Notes: generated from the letters alone by a model not told the origin. A DNA stretch of 64,000 nt from Desulfarculaceae bacterium (GCA_021737645.1 JAIPDO010000006.1:38032-102031), one strand, 5' to 3'. Shown: positions 1 through 8,305, counted from the stretch's first letter. Made by a program: numbers and translations.

Positions 1-557
1 ATGACGATCCAGCTTCCCTGGAAGGCCTGGGGCACCGTCACCACCTCGTCGTTGGGGCTCCACACCACCTTGAGGATCTCCACCAATATCAGCGAGGCCC
101 CCATGGTGATGAGGATCTGCTTGAGGTGGCTGCCGTAGGTAAGGCGCACCAGCATCTTCTCCAGCACGATACCCATGAGCCCGCCCACCACCAGCGCGGC
201 CAGCAGGCACAGCACCACCGAGCCGATGCTCTGGGCGGCGCCCGCCCCCTCCACCCAGCCAATCTGCTGCAAGCCGTTCAATATGGAAAAGCCCACGTAG
301 GCCCCCCACACGAAGAAGGCGCCGTGGGCCAGGTTCAACACGTCCATGAGGCCGAAGATCAGGGTGAGCCCGCTGGCGGTGAGGAAGATGAGCATGCCCA
401 TGGCCAGGCCGGCCACGGTCAGCACCGCGTAGGTGGTGGGGTCTATCCACAAAAGAGGCAAAAACCAGATGCCCACCGAGGCGATCCACACCCCCAGCTT
501 TTTGGTATCCATGCCGCCGTGTTCTTGTAAGCCTGCCGTGGCTGTTTGGGTAGTCAT
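1..557 (-). CDS. livH: LivH-type ABC transporter permease, 3' end cut by window
   Basis: Inner-membrane permease of a branched-chain-amino-acid-type ABC importer. Only the first ~185 residues lie in the window; the frame is open to base 1. Translating the minus strand gives hydrophobic segments and the LivH hallmark stretch SGLTLIFGLMDVLNLAHGAF near residue 65, followed by GIVLEKMLVR. The ATG at 557 has GAGGAG about 9 bases upstream; an in-frame ATG at 512 is a possible alternative. It is the fourth gene of a minus-strand livK-livG-livF-livH operon. The livM partner presumably lies beyond the left edge. The family is clear; the true substrate (amino acid, or an aromatic or short organic acid) is not. 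Confidence 0.9.
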   Translation of the reverse strand, partial: MTTQTATAGLQEHGGMDTKKLGVWIASVGIWFLPLLWIDPTTYAVLTVAGLAMGMLIFLTASGLTLIFGLMDVLNLAHGAFFVWGAYVGFSILNGLQQIGWVEGAGAAQSIGSVVLCLLAALVVGGLMGIVLEKMLVRLTYGSHLKQILITMGASLILVEILKVVWSPNDEVVTVPQAFQGSWIV

Positions 558-570
558 GCCTTCGCGCTCC

Positions 571-1281
571 TCAGGCGATGCCTAGATACTTTTGTTTGAG
601 CCCCTCGTCGTGCACCAGATCGTCCATTAGCCCCTGGTGCACCGTGCGCCCGTCGTCCAGGATGAAATAGTCCACCCCGATGTGGCTGGCCATGTAGAAG
701 TTCTGCTCCACCAGGATCACGGTGGTGTGGTTCTTGATGTGGTTGATGGATTCGATGAGGTGGTCCACCACGATGGGGGCCAGGCCCTTGGAGGGCTCGT
801 CGATAAGCAGCAGGTCGTGGTCATTTACAAAGGCCCGGGCTATGGCCAGCATCTGCTTCTGCCCGCCGGAGAGCACCCCCGCCTTGGAGCGCCAAAATTT
901 TTTCATGTCCGGGAACAGCTTGAAGATGGTTTCCATGCGGGACCAGGTTTTTTCGTTTTCACTGAGCATGGCCAGGCGGAAGTTCTCCTCCACGCTAAGG
1001 GTGTAGAGCACCGCCTGGTCCTCGGGCACGAAGCCAACCCCCTGCTTGGCCACCTCGTAGGGTTTCATGGCCTGCACGGCCTGGCCCTTGAGGATGACCT
1101 CCCCCGAGGCCGCCGGGGTCAGGCCCATGACGGTGCGCAGGGTGGTGGACTTGCCCGCCCCGTTGCGCCCCAAAAGCACCGTGGCCCGGCCGGGCATGAA
1201 GCTAAGGTCCACCCCTTGCAGGATGTGGTGCTGCTCGATGTAGGTGTGCACCTTGGCGAGCGACAGGATGGGCTCAGCCAT
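571..1281 (-). CDS. livF: LivF-type ABC transporter ATPase
   Basis: Cytoplasmic ATP-hydrolysing subunit of a branched-chain-amino-acid-type importer, 236 aa, the usual LivF length. Walker A GRNGAGKST lies at about residues 38-46, the ABC signature LSGGQ near 137, and Walker B LLLIDEPSKGLAP near 157; the H-loop region is ILVEQN. The SKGLAP after Walker B and the short length place it in LivF rather than LivG. Its start overlaps the end of the upstream livG by 8 bases and it sits 13 bases before livH, so the three are translationally coupled. Confidence 0.93.
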   Translation of the reverse strand: MAEPILSLAKVHTYIEQHHILQGVDLSFMPGRATVLLGRNGAGKSTTLRTVMGLTPAASGEVILKGQAVQAMKPYEVAKQGVGFVPEDQAVLYTLSVEENFRLAMLSENEKTWSRMETIFKLFPDMKKFWRSKAGVLSGGQKQMLAIARAFVNDHDLLLIDEPSKGLAPIVVDHLIESINHIKNHTTVILVEQNFYMASHIGVDYFILDDGRTVHQGLMDDLVHDEGLKQKYLGIA

Positions 1282-2050
1282 TTTTCACCCCCCCGCCCAG
1301 ATAGGCTTCCAGCACCTCGCTGTTGCAGGCCACCGCCTCGGGGTAGTCGTCGCAGATCAGGCGGCCCTCCTTGAGCACGGCGATGGAATCGGAAACGGTC
1401 ATGATCATGTCGAACTTGTGCTCCACCAGCATGATGGTGCGGTTGCGGGCGGCCTTGATCTGTTGGATCAGCTCCAGGATGGCCGGCACCTCCTCCAGGC
1501 TCATGCCCGCGGTGGGCTCGTCCAACAGCAGAAGCTCCGGGTCCAGGGCCAACAGGATGGCGATCTCAAGCTTGCGCTGCTCCCCGTGGGTCAGGGTGTT
1601 GGCCTCCGCCGCCCAGCGCTTTTCCATGAGCACCTGCCGGAGCAACTCGTAGGCCCGGTCCTCCAACTCTGAGTAGGAGTGGTAGCTGCGCCAGAAAACC
1701 ATGCCTACCCTGGCCTTGGACTGCAAAGCCAGGCGCACGTTTTCCAAAACGCTCAGGGAGGGGAAAATGTTGGTGAGCTGGAACGATCGGCCCACTCCCA
1801 GGCGGGTGCGGTCCGCCGCGCCCAGGCCGGTCACCTCCCGGCCCTTGAACATGATGCTGCCGCTGGTGGGCTTGTATTGTCCGCTGAGCAGGTTGAACAG
1901 GGTGGTCTTGCCCGCGCCGTTGGGTCCGATTATGGCCTTTAGGGTGAAGGGCTCCACCGTCAGGTTCACCGCGTTCACGGCCACGTTGCCGCCGAAGCGG
2001 ATGGTCAAATCCTTGGTTTGCACTACCGGGGCCTGGTTAGCCACTGGCAC
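1274..2050 (-). CDS. livG: LivG-type ABC transporter ATPase
   Basis: Second ATPase of the same importer, 258 aa. Walker A GPNGAGKTT is near residue 42, the signature motif is the LivG variant LTHGEQRK, and Walker B is LLLLDEPTAGMS; the C-terminal extension ending in YLGGGVKNG is typical of LivG. It is the first gene after the substrate-binding protein gene. The 315-base gap between the two holds a hairpin and a dispersed repeat, so expression of the ATPases may be lower than that of the binding protein (inference). Confidence 0.93.
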   Translation of the reverse strand: MPVANQAPVVQTKDLTIRFGGNVAVNAVNLTVEPFTLKAIIGPNGAGKTTLFNLLSGQYKPTSGSIMFKGREVTGLGAADRTRLGVGRSFQLTNIFPSLSVLENVRLALQSKARVGMVFWRSYHSYSELEDRAYELLRQVLMEKRWAAEANTLTHGEQRKLEIAILLALDPELLLLDEPTAGMSLEEVPAILELIQQIKAARNRTIMLVEHKFDMIMTVSDSIAVLKEGRLICDDYPEAVACNSEVLEAYLGGGVKNG

Positions 2051-2090
2051 TTCTCCCCCTAGTCCGCATTTTTCGTGAGGGCCATGTGTC

Positions 2091-2212
2091 CGGCTGCGTC
2101 AGCCACCGGCATACGGCGTTGCCGGCTGCGCTCAGGCCTCGACGTAGCTATGGCTACGCCTGCGACCCTATCTTGCCGGTCGCCTTGTCTGTCGGCGGCT
2201 GGCTGTGCCGGT
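2091..2212. repeat. Dispersed ~120-bp repeat, copy 1
   Basis: This intergenic stretch aligns over its length with 27312-27440. Shared landmarks in order are CAGCCACCG, CATACGGCGTTGC, a small inverted repeat followed by TACGCCTGCG, GCCTTGTCTG and GGCGGCTGGCTGTGCCGG. In this copy the central dyad is CGTAGC-TATG-GCTACG (2142-2157). It contains no convincing ORF. It resembles a non-autonomous, REP-like intergenic element. Confidence 0.7.
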
Positions 2213-2326
2213 GATGGGTACAAACTGTATTTTGATAATGCGGGTGCTTTGTGCATGACGTCCCCATGAATACAGGTTCGTGATCTAATGCCACCCAACC
2301 CTCACGAAATATGCGGGCCTCAAAGG

Positions 2327-2352
2327 GGGCGGGCGCACTGGGGCGCCCGCCC
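2327..2352 (-). terminator. GC hairpin after livK (attenuator/terminator-like)
   Basis: Perfect 10-bp stem GGGCGGGCGC/GCGCCCGCCC with a 6-base loop just after the minus-strand stop of the substrate-binding protein gene. It lacks a long U-run. It more likely protects the upstream mRNA 3' end or partly terminates. Similar GC hairpins follow the other binding-protein genes in this window. Confidence 0.55.
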
Positions 2353-2365
2353 GCTAGGGTTTGGC

Positions 2366-3577
2366 TTACTTCTTGTTGCGGATGGGGATGTCCATCTTGG
2401 CGTAGGGGATCACTTCCACCAACTCGCACTCGGCCCAAGGCAGCTTGGGGTTGTTCTTGATGCGGAAGTGGAACATGTCCTGCATGGCCTGATGATCTTC
2501 TTTACGGAACATCATCTCGCCCTTGGGGGTGTCGAACTTCATGCCCTCCATGGCCGCGATGAGCTTTTCGGTGTCCGTGGAGTCGGCCTTCTTGATGGCC
2601 GTGACCACGGCCATGGCCGCCGCGAAGCCGCCGCAGGTGAAGAAGTCCGGCGGCGCGCCGTTATAGCGCTTCTCGTGCTCTTTCACCAGCCAGTCGTTAA
2701 TCTTGTTCTTGGGGTTGGTGTAGTAGTAGTAGGTGGCGCCTTCCATGCCCACCATGGGCTTGTAGGCCTTGAGCGCGTCCAGGATGTTACCGCCGGCGGT
2801 GAGCTTGATGCCGTAGCGCTCGTCCAGCTTCATGGCGTTGAGCTTGTTCATGGGGTTGTTCTTGCCGGCCCAGTAGATGCTGATGTACTTCTCGCCCTTT
2901 TGGTCCTTGAGGGCCTTGATCAGGCGCTGGGCCGGAGCGGTGAAGTCGGCGGTGGCGGCGGGCACGAACTCGCTGTGCACCACTTTGGCCCCCGCCTTCT
3001 CGGCGGCAGCTTTATAGGCGGCCACGCCGTCGCGGCCAAAGGAGTAGTCCTGGGCGATGGTGGCGATCACCACGCCGGGCTTGGCCACGGCCGAGGCGTT
3101 GCCCACCGCGTCCTGGGAGGAGTTGCGGCCGGTGCGGAAAATGTAGCGGTTCCAGTACTGGCCGGTGATGGAGTCGGCCACGGCGGGCTCGACGATCAGT
3201 ATCTTCTTGAACTCCTGGGCCACGGGCAGCATGGCCACGGCCACCGCCGAGGAGACCGGCCCCACGGCCAGGTCCACCTTGTCGTCGCGATAGGCTTCGG
3301 TCAAGAGCTGCTTGCCCTTTTGCGGCTTGAGTGCGGTGTCCTTGATGATCACCACGATGGGTCGCCCGTTGATCTTCATGGTCCCGTTGGTGGCGTACTC
3401 CAGGCCCATCTTGAATCCGTTCATGGACTGCTTGGTGTAGGCCTCGTAGGGGCCGGTAACCCCCACCACCTGGGCGATTTTGATGGGTTTAGGGTCGGCC
3501 GCCAGGGCCGCCGGGGCGGCCAGGGCCAGGGCCAGGCCCGCTATCAGAAGAACCTTCCCCGTTTTCAAAAAACTCAT
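2366..3577 (-). CDS. livK: Periplasmic Leu/Ile/Val-type substrate-binding protein
   Basis: Secreted binding protein (peripla_BP_6 family) that delivers ligand to the Liv permease encoded downstream; 403 aa. The chosen ATG has a strong AAGGAGG about 7 bases upstream and begins MSFLKTGKVLLIAGLALALA with an Ala-rich cleavage site (PAALAADPKP), a typical Sec signal peptide. The mature protein starts IKIAQVVGVTGPYEAY, the usual family opening. A longer upstream in-frame start is unlikely because it would bury the signal peptide. The gene lies 91 bases after an acyl-CoA ligase, so the imported compound is probably activated to a CoA thioester (inference). Confidence 0.92.
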   Translation of the reverse strand: MSFLKTGKVLLIAGLALALAAPAALAADPKPIKIAQVVGVTGPYEAYTKQSMNGFKMGLEYATNGTMKINGRPIVVIIKDTALKPQKGKQLLTEAYRDDKVDLAVGPVSSAVAVAMLPVAQEFKKILIVEPAVADSITGQYWNRYIFRTGRNSSQDAVGNASAVAKPGVVIATIAQDYSFGRDGVAAYKAAAEKAGAKVVHSEFVPAATADFTAPAQRLIKALKDQKGEKYISIYWAGKNNPMNKLNAMKLDERYGIKLTAGGNILDALKAYKPMVGMEGATYYYYTNPKNKINDWLVKEHEKRYNGAPPDFFTCGGFAAAMAVVTAIKKADSTDTEKLIAAMEGMKFDTPKGEMMFRKEDHQAMQDMFHFRIKNNPKLPWAECELVEVIPYAKMDIPIRNKK

Positions 3578-3668
3578 GCGTTCCCTCCTTTGGTTGGCCG
3601 GGCCTTGGCCCCGCCGAAAAAGTTCGCCGCCGATAATTCCCCATGACCGCCGGCGCAATTCGGACCGA

Positions 3669-5186
3669 CTAGCTGTATTGCTCCCTCAGATTTCTCTTGA
3701 GCACCTTTCCCGCCGCATTGCGGGGCAGGGCCTCGGTGAACACCACCTTTTTGGGAATCTTGTACTTGGCCAGGCAGGTCTTCAGGTGGGCCACCACGTC
3801 TTCTTGGCCCAAGCTTTGGCCCTGTTTCAGCGCCACCACCGCGCAGCCCACCTCGCCCCACTTGGGGTCGGGCAGGCCGATGACCGCGGCCTCGGCCACC
3901 TGCTCCAGGGTGAAAATGGCGTTTTCCACTTCCGCGGGATAAACGTTTTCCCCGCCGGAGATGAACATGTCCTTTTTGCGGTCCACCATGTACAAGAATC
4001 CCTCGTCGTCCACGCGAGCCAGGTCGCCGGTGTGGAACCAGCCCCCGGCGAAAGCTTCTTCATTGGCCTCGGGCCGCATCCAGTAGCCCTGCATCACGTT
4101 GGGCCCCCGCAGCAAAAGCTCGCCCACCTCGCCCCGGGGCATCTCGCGGCCGTCCTCACCGGCCACCCGGGCCTCCAGGTGGAACATGACTCGGCCCACG
4201 GAGCCCTTTTTGCCCAAGGCCCAGGGTTTGGCCAGGGTGCTGACCGAAGGGGCCGCCTCGCTCATGCCGTAGCCTTGCTGCAAGACGATGCCGTGGCCGT
4301 GGTACTGATCCACCAGGCTGACGGGCAGGGGCGCGCCGCCGCTCATGAGGATGCGCGCCTTGGCCAGGGGGGCGGGGTCGAAGGCCGCGGACTGGATCAG
4401 GAACAGCCAGATGGCCGGGACCACCAGGCACACGGTGATTTTTTCCTGGTCGAACAGCCGGATCATCTCCGCCGGGTCGAAAGCGCGCTGGATCACCACC
4501 GTGCCGCCCACGTAGAGCATGGGCAGGGTGAACAGGCCGATGCCTCCGATGTGGAACATGGGCAGGGCCACCAAGTTGCGGTCGCTGGAGGTGAATTCCA
4601 GGTCAACCTGGAGGTTCAGGGCGTTGTAAAGGCAGTTGCCCTGGGTGAGCACCGCGCCCTTGGGCTTGCCGGTGGTGCCGGCGGTGTACATGATGATGAA
4701 GGGAGACTCCGAGGTCACTTCCTGGTCCACCACCGGCTCTTCGTCGCCTTGCTCGGCCAGGAGCTGCTCGTAGGCCGCGGCCTCCAGGCGGGGCTCGCTG
4801 CCCAGCACCATCAAGCGCTCAAAGCTGGTTTGCTCCAAAATGCCCTGGGCCAGCTCCTGTAGCTCGGGGTCGAAGATGAGGGCTTCGGCTTCGCTGTCGC
4901 CTAGCTGGAAGGTCAGTTCCGTTGCGGTGAGCCGCCAGTTTAGGGGCACCAGGATAAGGCCCAGCTTGGCCGAGGCCATGATCACCTCTAGGCATTCCAA
5001 ACTGTTGTAGGACAACAGAGCCAGGCGGTCCCCCTGGGCCAGCCCCTGGGTTTGCAGGGCACGGGCCAGGCGGTTGACCCGCCGGTTGAGTTGGCGGTAG
5101 CTCAGGCGGCGGTCGCCGTCCACCACCGCTTCTTTATCCGGCGCGATCTCCTCGCGCTTGGTCAGCCAGAATCCGATTCCCCGCAC
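3669..5186 (-). CDS. AMP-forming acyl-CoA synthetase
   Basis: Adenylate-forming ligase that activates a carboxylic acid to acyl-CoA with ATP and CoA; 505 aa, a usual length. The AMP-binding motif YTAGTTGKPKGA, the GYGMSE motif, the HTGDL motif, DRKKDM and the C-terminal catalytic lysine region NAAGKVLKR are all present. I chose the GTG at 5186 because AGGGGGAG lies just upstream; an in-frame TTG at 5207 would leave almost no gap after the previous gene. The gene is co-directional with the enoyl-CoA hydratase and Fe-S flavoprotein, 22 bases downstream of the latter. Acyl specificity cannot be read. Confidence 0.9.
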   Translation of the reverse strand: MRGIGFWLTKREEIAPDKEAVVDGDRRLSYRQLNRRVNRLARALQTQGLAQGDRLALLSYNSLECLEVIMASAKLGLILVPLNWRLTATELTFQLGDSEAEALIFDPELQELAQGILEQTSFERLMVLGSEPRLEAAAYEQLLAEQGDEEPVVDQEVTSESPFIIMYTAGTTGKPKGAVLTQGNCLYNALNLQVDLEFTSSDRNLVALPMFHIGGIGLFTLPMLYVGGTVVIQRAFDPAEMIRLFDQEKITVCLVVPAIWLFLIQSAAFDPAPLAKARILMSGGAPLPVSLVDQYHGHGIVLQQGYGMSEAAPSVSTLAKPWALGKKGSVGRVMFHLEARVAGEDGREMPRGEVGELLLRGPNVMQGYWMRPEANEEAFAGGWFHTGDLARVDDEGFLYMVDRKKDMFISGGENVYPAEVENAIFTLEQVAEAAVIGLPDPKWGEVGCAVVALKQGQSLGQEDVVAHLKTCLAKYKIPKKVVFTEALPRNAAGKVLKRNLREQYS

Positions 5187-5208
5187 GCTATAGCTCCCCC
5201 TGCCCAAA

Positions 5209-5784
5209 CTAGGCGAAAAGTTTGGCCATCACCTTGGCCATGTTGTCGGCGAAGTTGGCCACATGCATGAGGCCTTCCTCGTCCTGGCCCGCGTCGTGGG
5301 CTCCGCCCGCCCCGGCCATGCCCACGGTCCAGTAGGTGGAGCCGGGCACGGTGATGCCGTTGATGAAAAACCACAGCAGAAGCTGGGAAAAGGCCATGTT
5401 GTGCCCGGCCCGGCGGGCCACGGTGATGGGCCCGCCCACCTTGCCCGCCAAAAACTTGCCGTTCCAGTGGGCCACGAAAGTGGCCCGGGCCAGCAGGCTC
5501 ATCATCTGGGGCACCACCGAAGACAGATACACCGGCGAGCCCAGCAAAATGCCGTCCGCCTGCTCCATGAGTGCCATGATCTCGGCGAAGTCGTCATCGG
5601 TCTGGGCGCACTTCTTCTGCTCGGTGCAGGCGTAGCAGCCCAGGCAGGGGTTGATCTTCTTTTTCCGCAGGGATATGAGCTGGGTCTCCAAGCCATGGGC
5701 GGCCAGCTTGTCCAGGCACTGCTCCATGTAGTACTTGGTGTTGCTGCCCGGCCGCAGGCTGCCGGTGATGCCCAAAACCTTCAC
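5209..5784 (-). CDS. NADPH-dependent FMN reductase / Fe-S flavoprotein-like
   Basis: Flavodoxin-fold oxidoreductase of the NADPH-dependent FMN reductase family, 191 aa. It opens VLGITGSLRPGSNT, the FMN phosphate loop. A cysteine group PCLGCYAC...KKC near residues 47-59 is the compact motif seen in iron-sulfur flavoproteins, and the GSPVYLSSV motif follows. It probably passes electrons to a partner in the adjacent beta-oxidation-type operon. The GTG start overlaps the stop of the upstream hydratase gene (GTGA), showing translational coupling. The precise electron partner is unknown. Confidence 0.82.
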   Translation of the reverse strand: MKVLGITGSLRPGSNTKYYMEQCLDKLAAHGLETQLISLRKKKINPCLGCYACTEQKKCAQTDDDFAEIMALMEQADGILLGSPVYLSSVVPQMMSLLARATFVAHWNGKFLAGKVGGPITVARRAGHNMAFSQLLLWFFINGITVPGSTYWTVGMAGAGGAHDAGQDEEGLMHVANFADNMAKVMAKLFA

Positions 5785-6596
5785 TTGGCCTCCCCCTTGT
5801 CGATCTCATCGTGGTTCGCGCTGGTGGTCAGAGCACCGGAGCCCAGCTGCCGGTGCATCAGGTCGCGGAAAAAACTCTCGTCGTGGCACCGGCTGAACAG
5901 CTCCGCTTCGGCCATGAGCCCCTGCTCCAGGGGACGGCCCTGGCCCGCCTTTACCGCCCGCTTGGCCAGGGACAAGGCGTAGGCTGGGTTGCGCAGGATA
6001 GGCCCCAACAGATCGGCCACTCCCTGCTTCAGCCCCTCGTCGGGCACCGCCCGGTGCACCAGGCCCAGGCGGGCCGCGTCCTGGCCGGAGTGTAGCTTGC
6101 CGCTGAGGATCATCTCCATGGCCAGACCCTGGCCCACCAGCCGGGGCAGGCGCTGGGTGCCGCCGCCGCCGGGGATAAGCCCCACCTTGACCTCGGGCAG
6201 GCCGATGCGCGCCCCAAAGGCCGCCACCCTGAGATCGCAGGCCAGGGCGAACTCGAAGCCCCCGCCGAAGCACAGGCCGTTGATGGCCGCCACCAAGATG
6301 AGGGGGCTGGCCTCCATGCGATCCAGCAGGGCCTGGAAGCGCCGGGAAAAGGCCAATGCCCCGGCGCGGTCCAGCTGCATCATCTCTATGCCGTCTGCCC
6401 CGCCGACAAAGTGGCTGGCGCCCGCTCCGGTGAACACCAGCACCTGGGACGGCGAGGCCTCCATCTGACCCAGCAGAGCCTCCAACTGGGCCATCAGCTC
6501 GGAGTTGATGGAGTTGCGGTCCACCTGGCGATCGATGACCGCCCAGGACACCTGGGGGCCGGGCAGCAGGGACAAAAGTGAGTATTCACCGGCCAT
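5781..6596 (-). CDS. Enoyl-CoA hydratase/isomerase family protein
   Basis: Crotonase-fold enzyme, 271 aa, expected to hydrate a 2-enoyl-CoA or perform a related crotonase reaction. The oxyanion-hole region AINGLCFGGGFEFA is present. Both catalytic-type glutamates are kept, one in GGFEFA and one in LPEVKVGLIPGGGGTQ, which favours a true hydratase. ATG 6596 is chosen; CAGGAG lies 12 bases upstream, and an in-frame TTG at 6602 has better spacing, so the start is uncertain by two codons. It is the first gene of the operon after the tandem-TetR gene. Confidence 0.9.
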   Translation of the reverse strand: MAGEYSLLSLLPGPQVSWAVIDRQVDRNSINSELMAQLEALLGQMEASPSQVLVFTGAGASHFVGGADGIEMMQLDRAGALAFSRRFQALLDRMEASPLILVAAINGLCFGGGFEFALACDLRVAAFGARIGLPEVKVGLIPGGGGTQRLPRLVGQGLAMEMILSGKLHSGQDAARLGLVHRAVPDEGLKQGVADLLGPILRNPAYALSLAKRAVKAGQGRPLEQGLMAEAELFSRCHDESFFRDLMHRQLGSGALTTSANHDEIDKGEAK

Positions 6597-6785
6597 GGGC
6601 AAACATGACTCCTGGGCGAAATCCAGCCGCGGAGGGCACGGCGCCCTGGGCAGGCGGCGGGACGATGCTTGTCAATGCGACCCTGCGGGCGCTGTGCTTA
6701 CAAAAGTGGTCGGTCCCGGCGGAAGATGTGCTCAGCGTTGTGCGCTAGTAGGTCAGGGCCGGTTGTTTTGCAAAGTACTGGTGTT

Positions 6786-6814
6786 TTTCTGATACATGAA
6801 CCAACCGTCAGAAA
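6786..6814. promoter_or_regulatory. Inverted repeat, candidate TetR operator
   Basis: Perfect 7-bp arms TTTCTGA and TCAGAAA separated by 15 bases. It lies immediately downstream of a candidate minus-strand -10 box (6816-6821), so a bound repressor would sit over the transcription start. It is in the gap between the tandem-TetR gene and its probable target operon. Operator role is inference from position and symmetry. Confidence 0.45.
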
Positions 6815-6815
6815 T

Positions 6816-6843
6816 TGTGTAACGCGCGGCGTCTTCCTGTCAA
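6816..6843 (-). promoter_or_regulatory. Candidate sigma-70 promoter for the hydratase operon
   Basis: On the minus strand TTGACA (6843-6838) is followed after 16 bases by TACACA (6821-6816). The -35 is a perfect consensus match and the -10 is weak. It would drive the operon from the enoyl-CoA hydratase through the Liv genes. Confidence 0.45.
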
Positions 6844-6867
6844 GGACAAAGTTCGCCATGCAAACTT

Positions 6868-8148
6868 CTATGATCGGCGCGAAAGGCCGAAAACCACTAA
6901 AGTTACTGCATCATCAATGAGTTGCTTGGGAATGTCTGGATGGGAGGCGGCGCTCCACACCAGCCAGCGAAGGCCGATCATATGGTGGATTCCCATGAGG
7001 GCCGGAACCATGATCTCCAAGGGCAGGTCGCGTATTTCGCCGTTTTTTGCCGAGGCGGCCAGGGAGGCGGCGTAGCCGCCGGCAAGCTTGTTGTAATAGT
7101 ATTCCGCCGCCTGAGGCACTATGGCCTCAGACTCCGACACGATGCGGTAGATGAGGCTGTGTTGCCCGAGAAAGTGGAAAAAGCTAAGCATGCCTTGTAC
7201 TTCTTTGTCGCGCCGGTCCTGGTGGCGGTCGGTGGCGCGGCGCAACTCCCGGCGTAGCTGGTAGCTCAAGAAGCGCACCACCCCGTTCATGAGGTCCTGC
7301 TTACTCTTGAAATGCACGTAAAAAGTGCCCTGGGCCACCCCGGCCCGGCGGGTGATGTCTGAGATGCCCGCCCCGGCATAGCCCACCTCGCCCAGCACCT
7401 GCTCAGCCGCCTGGAAAATGGCGATCTTGGTGCCCTTGCCCGGCGAGTCACTCTGTTCCCATGGCAGGGGGCTCTCCTGGACCGGAGCCGGGGAGGGCTG
7501 GGCCCACTCCGCAGGGGCCTGCCACTCCTTGGGCCCGCTTATGCCCCTTTCCAGAAAAGAGGTGCACAACTCGGCCATCTCCTCCAGGCTGTGCTCGGGG
7601 CCCAGGCCTTCCCAGGCGCGCTGCTCAAAGATGGCCAGGCCCAGCATGGAATAGGCCACCACGTTGGGGTCAAGGGAACGGAACTGGCCAAGGTTGACCG
7701 CCCGGCGGTGAAAGTCGCGGAAGAACCAGGCGATAGAGTCGTAATAACTGATGGTTACTGTTTCGATGATGTCAAATTCGTTGAGCACCCGGTGGATGGG
7801 GGCATAGTCCCTGCAGTGGCTGAGCAGCAGCAGCAGCACCCGGCGCAGGGCGTCGTGGGGGGCCAGGCCCTCCAGGGCCAGGGCGTTGGCCTGGGACCAA
7901 AAATCGCTCAGCGCGGCGTCCACCACCTCTCTGAACACTTGGTCTTTGTTGCGGAAATACTGGTAGAAGGTGCCCTGGCCCAGGCCGCACTCCCGGCTTA
8001 TCTGGGAAACGCTGGCTCCGGAATAGCCATGCTCGCCAAACACCCGCCGGGCCGCTTGCAACAGGCTTTGGCGGGTGCGTGCCCCCTTGGGGGTCAGGGA
8101 GTGGGGGCCGGGGTTGGCGGGCGCGTTTTTGGGCTTGGCTTTGGACAT
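6868..8148 (-). CDS. Tandem-TetR regulator (two TetR units in one chain)
   Basis: Transcription factor of 426 aa, about twice the normal TetR length. Residues ~22-70 hold a first TetR helix-turn-helix (VSQISRECGLGQGTFYQYF) with its own ligand domain. A second complete TetR unit starts near residue 238 with another helix-turn-helix (ISDITRRAGVAQGTFYVHF, about 258-277). There is no stop or frameshift between them; the linker around 205-235 is Pro/Ser-rich. One chain may act as an intramolecular dimer or contact two operators. It heads the minus-strand acyl-CoA operon, as expected for an acyl-CoA- or substrate-sensing repressor (inference). Confidence 0.9.
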   Translation of the reverse strand: MSKAKPKNAPANPGPHSLTPKGARTRQSLLQAARRVFGEHGYSGASVSQISRECGLGQGTFYQYFRNKDQVFREVVDAALSDFWSQANALALEGLAPHDALRRVLLLLLSHCRDYAPIHRVLNEFDIIETVTISYYDSIAWFFRDFHRRAVNLGQFRSLDPNVVAYSMLGLAIFEQRAWEGLGPEHSLEEMAELCTSFLERGISGPKEWQAPAEWAQPSPAPVQESPLPWEQSDSPGKGTKIAIFQAAEQVLGEVGYAGAGISDITRRAGVAQGTFYVHFKSKQDLMNGVVRFLSYQLRRELRRATDRHQDRRDKEVQGMLSFFHFLGQHSLIYRIVSESEAIVPQAAEYYYNKLAGGYAASLAASAKNGEIRDLPLEIMVPALMGIHHMIGLRWLVWSAASHPDIPKQLIDDAVTLVVFGLSRRS

Positions 8149-8205
8149 GTTTAGTGATTCACCTCTCAGTTTTTATATAACATCGCCCATTGCCAGTCCA
8201 GAAAG

Positions 8206-8254
8206 AAAATCGCCTGGCGTACCCGCACCACGGGCGGTGGCGGCAGGCGATTTT
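8206..8254. other. Long imperfect hairpin between divergent regulators
   Basis: Perfect 11-bp arms AAAATCGCCTG (8206-8216) and CAGGCGATTTT (8244-8254). The inner CCGCACC/GGTGGCGG can extend the stem. It sits in the 342-base gap between the divergent TetR and GntR genes, upstream of both, so it is not an ordinary gene-end terminator. It could be a leader structure of the tetR transcript or a small terminator for an unseen RNA. Confidence 0.5.
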
Positions 8255-8276
8255 AATTAACCATTTAATAAAGCGC

Positions 8277-8305
8277 TTGACACGGATTGTCGGACAATGT
8301 TATCA
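8277..8305 (+). promoter_or_regulatory. Sigma-70 promoter with GntR/FCD-type operator in the spacer
   Basis: TTGACA at 8277-8282 is followed after 17 bases by TTATCA (8300-8305). Overlapping the spacer is a perfect 13-bp palindrome ATTGTC-G-GACAAT (8286-8298), which fits the TNGTNNNACNA-type site bound by FadR/FCD-subfamily GntR proteins. The first gene downstream is exactly such a regulator, about 190 bases away, so autoregulation is likely. The rest of the 8306-8490 leader shows nothing clear. Confidence 0.55.

Noticed and set aside
637..1374. Long plus-strand open frame opposite livF/livG
   Set aside because: It is an artefact of GC-rich antisense DNA. The opposite strand has intact Walker and signature motifs, and this frame has no family features or ribosome site. 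Many similar antisense frames across the window (for example opposite the livK, E3 and FAD-oxidase genes) were dropped for the same reason.
2288..3646. 452-codon plus-strand frame opposite livK
   Set aside because: His/Gly/Val-rich composition typical of antisense frames; the minus strand encodes a clear secreted binding protein.
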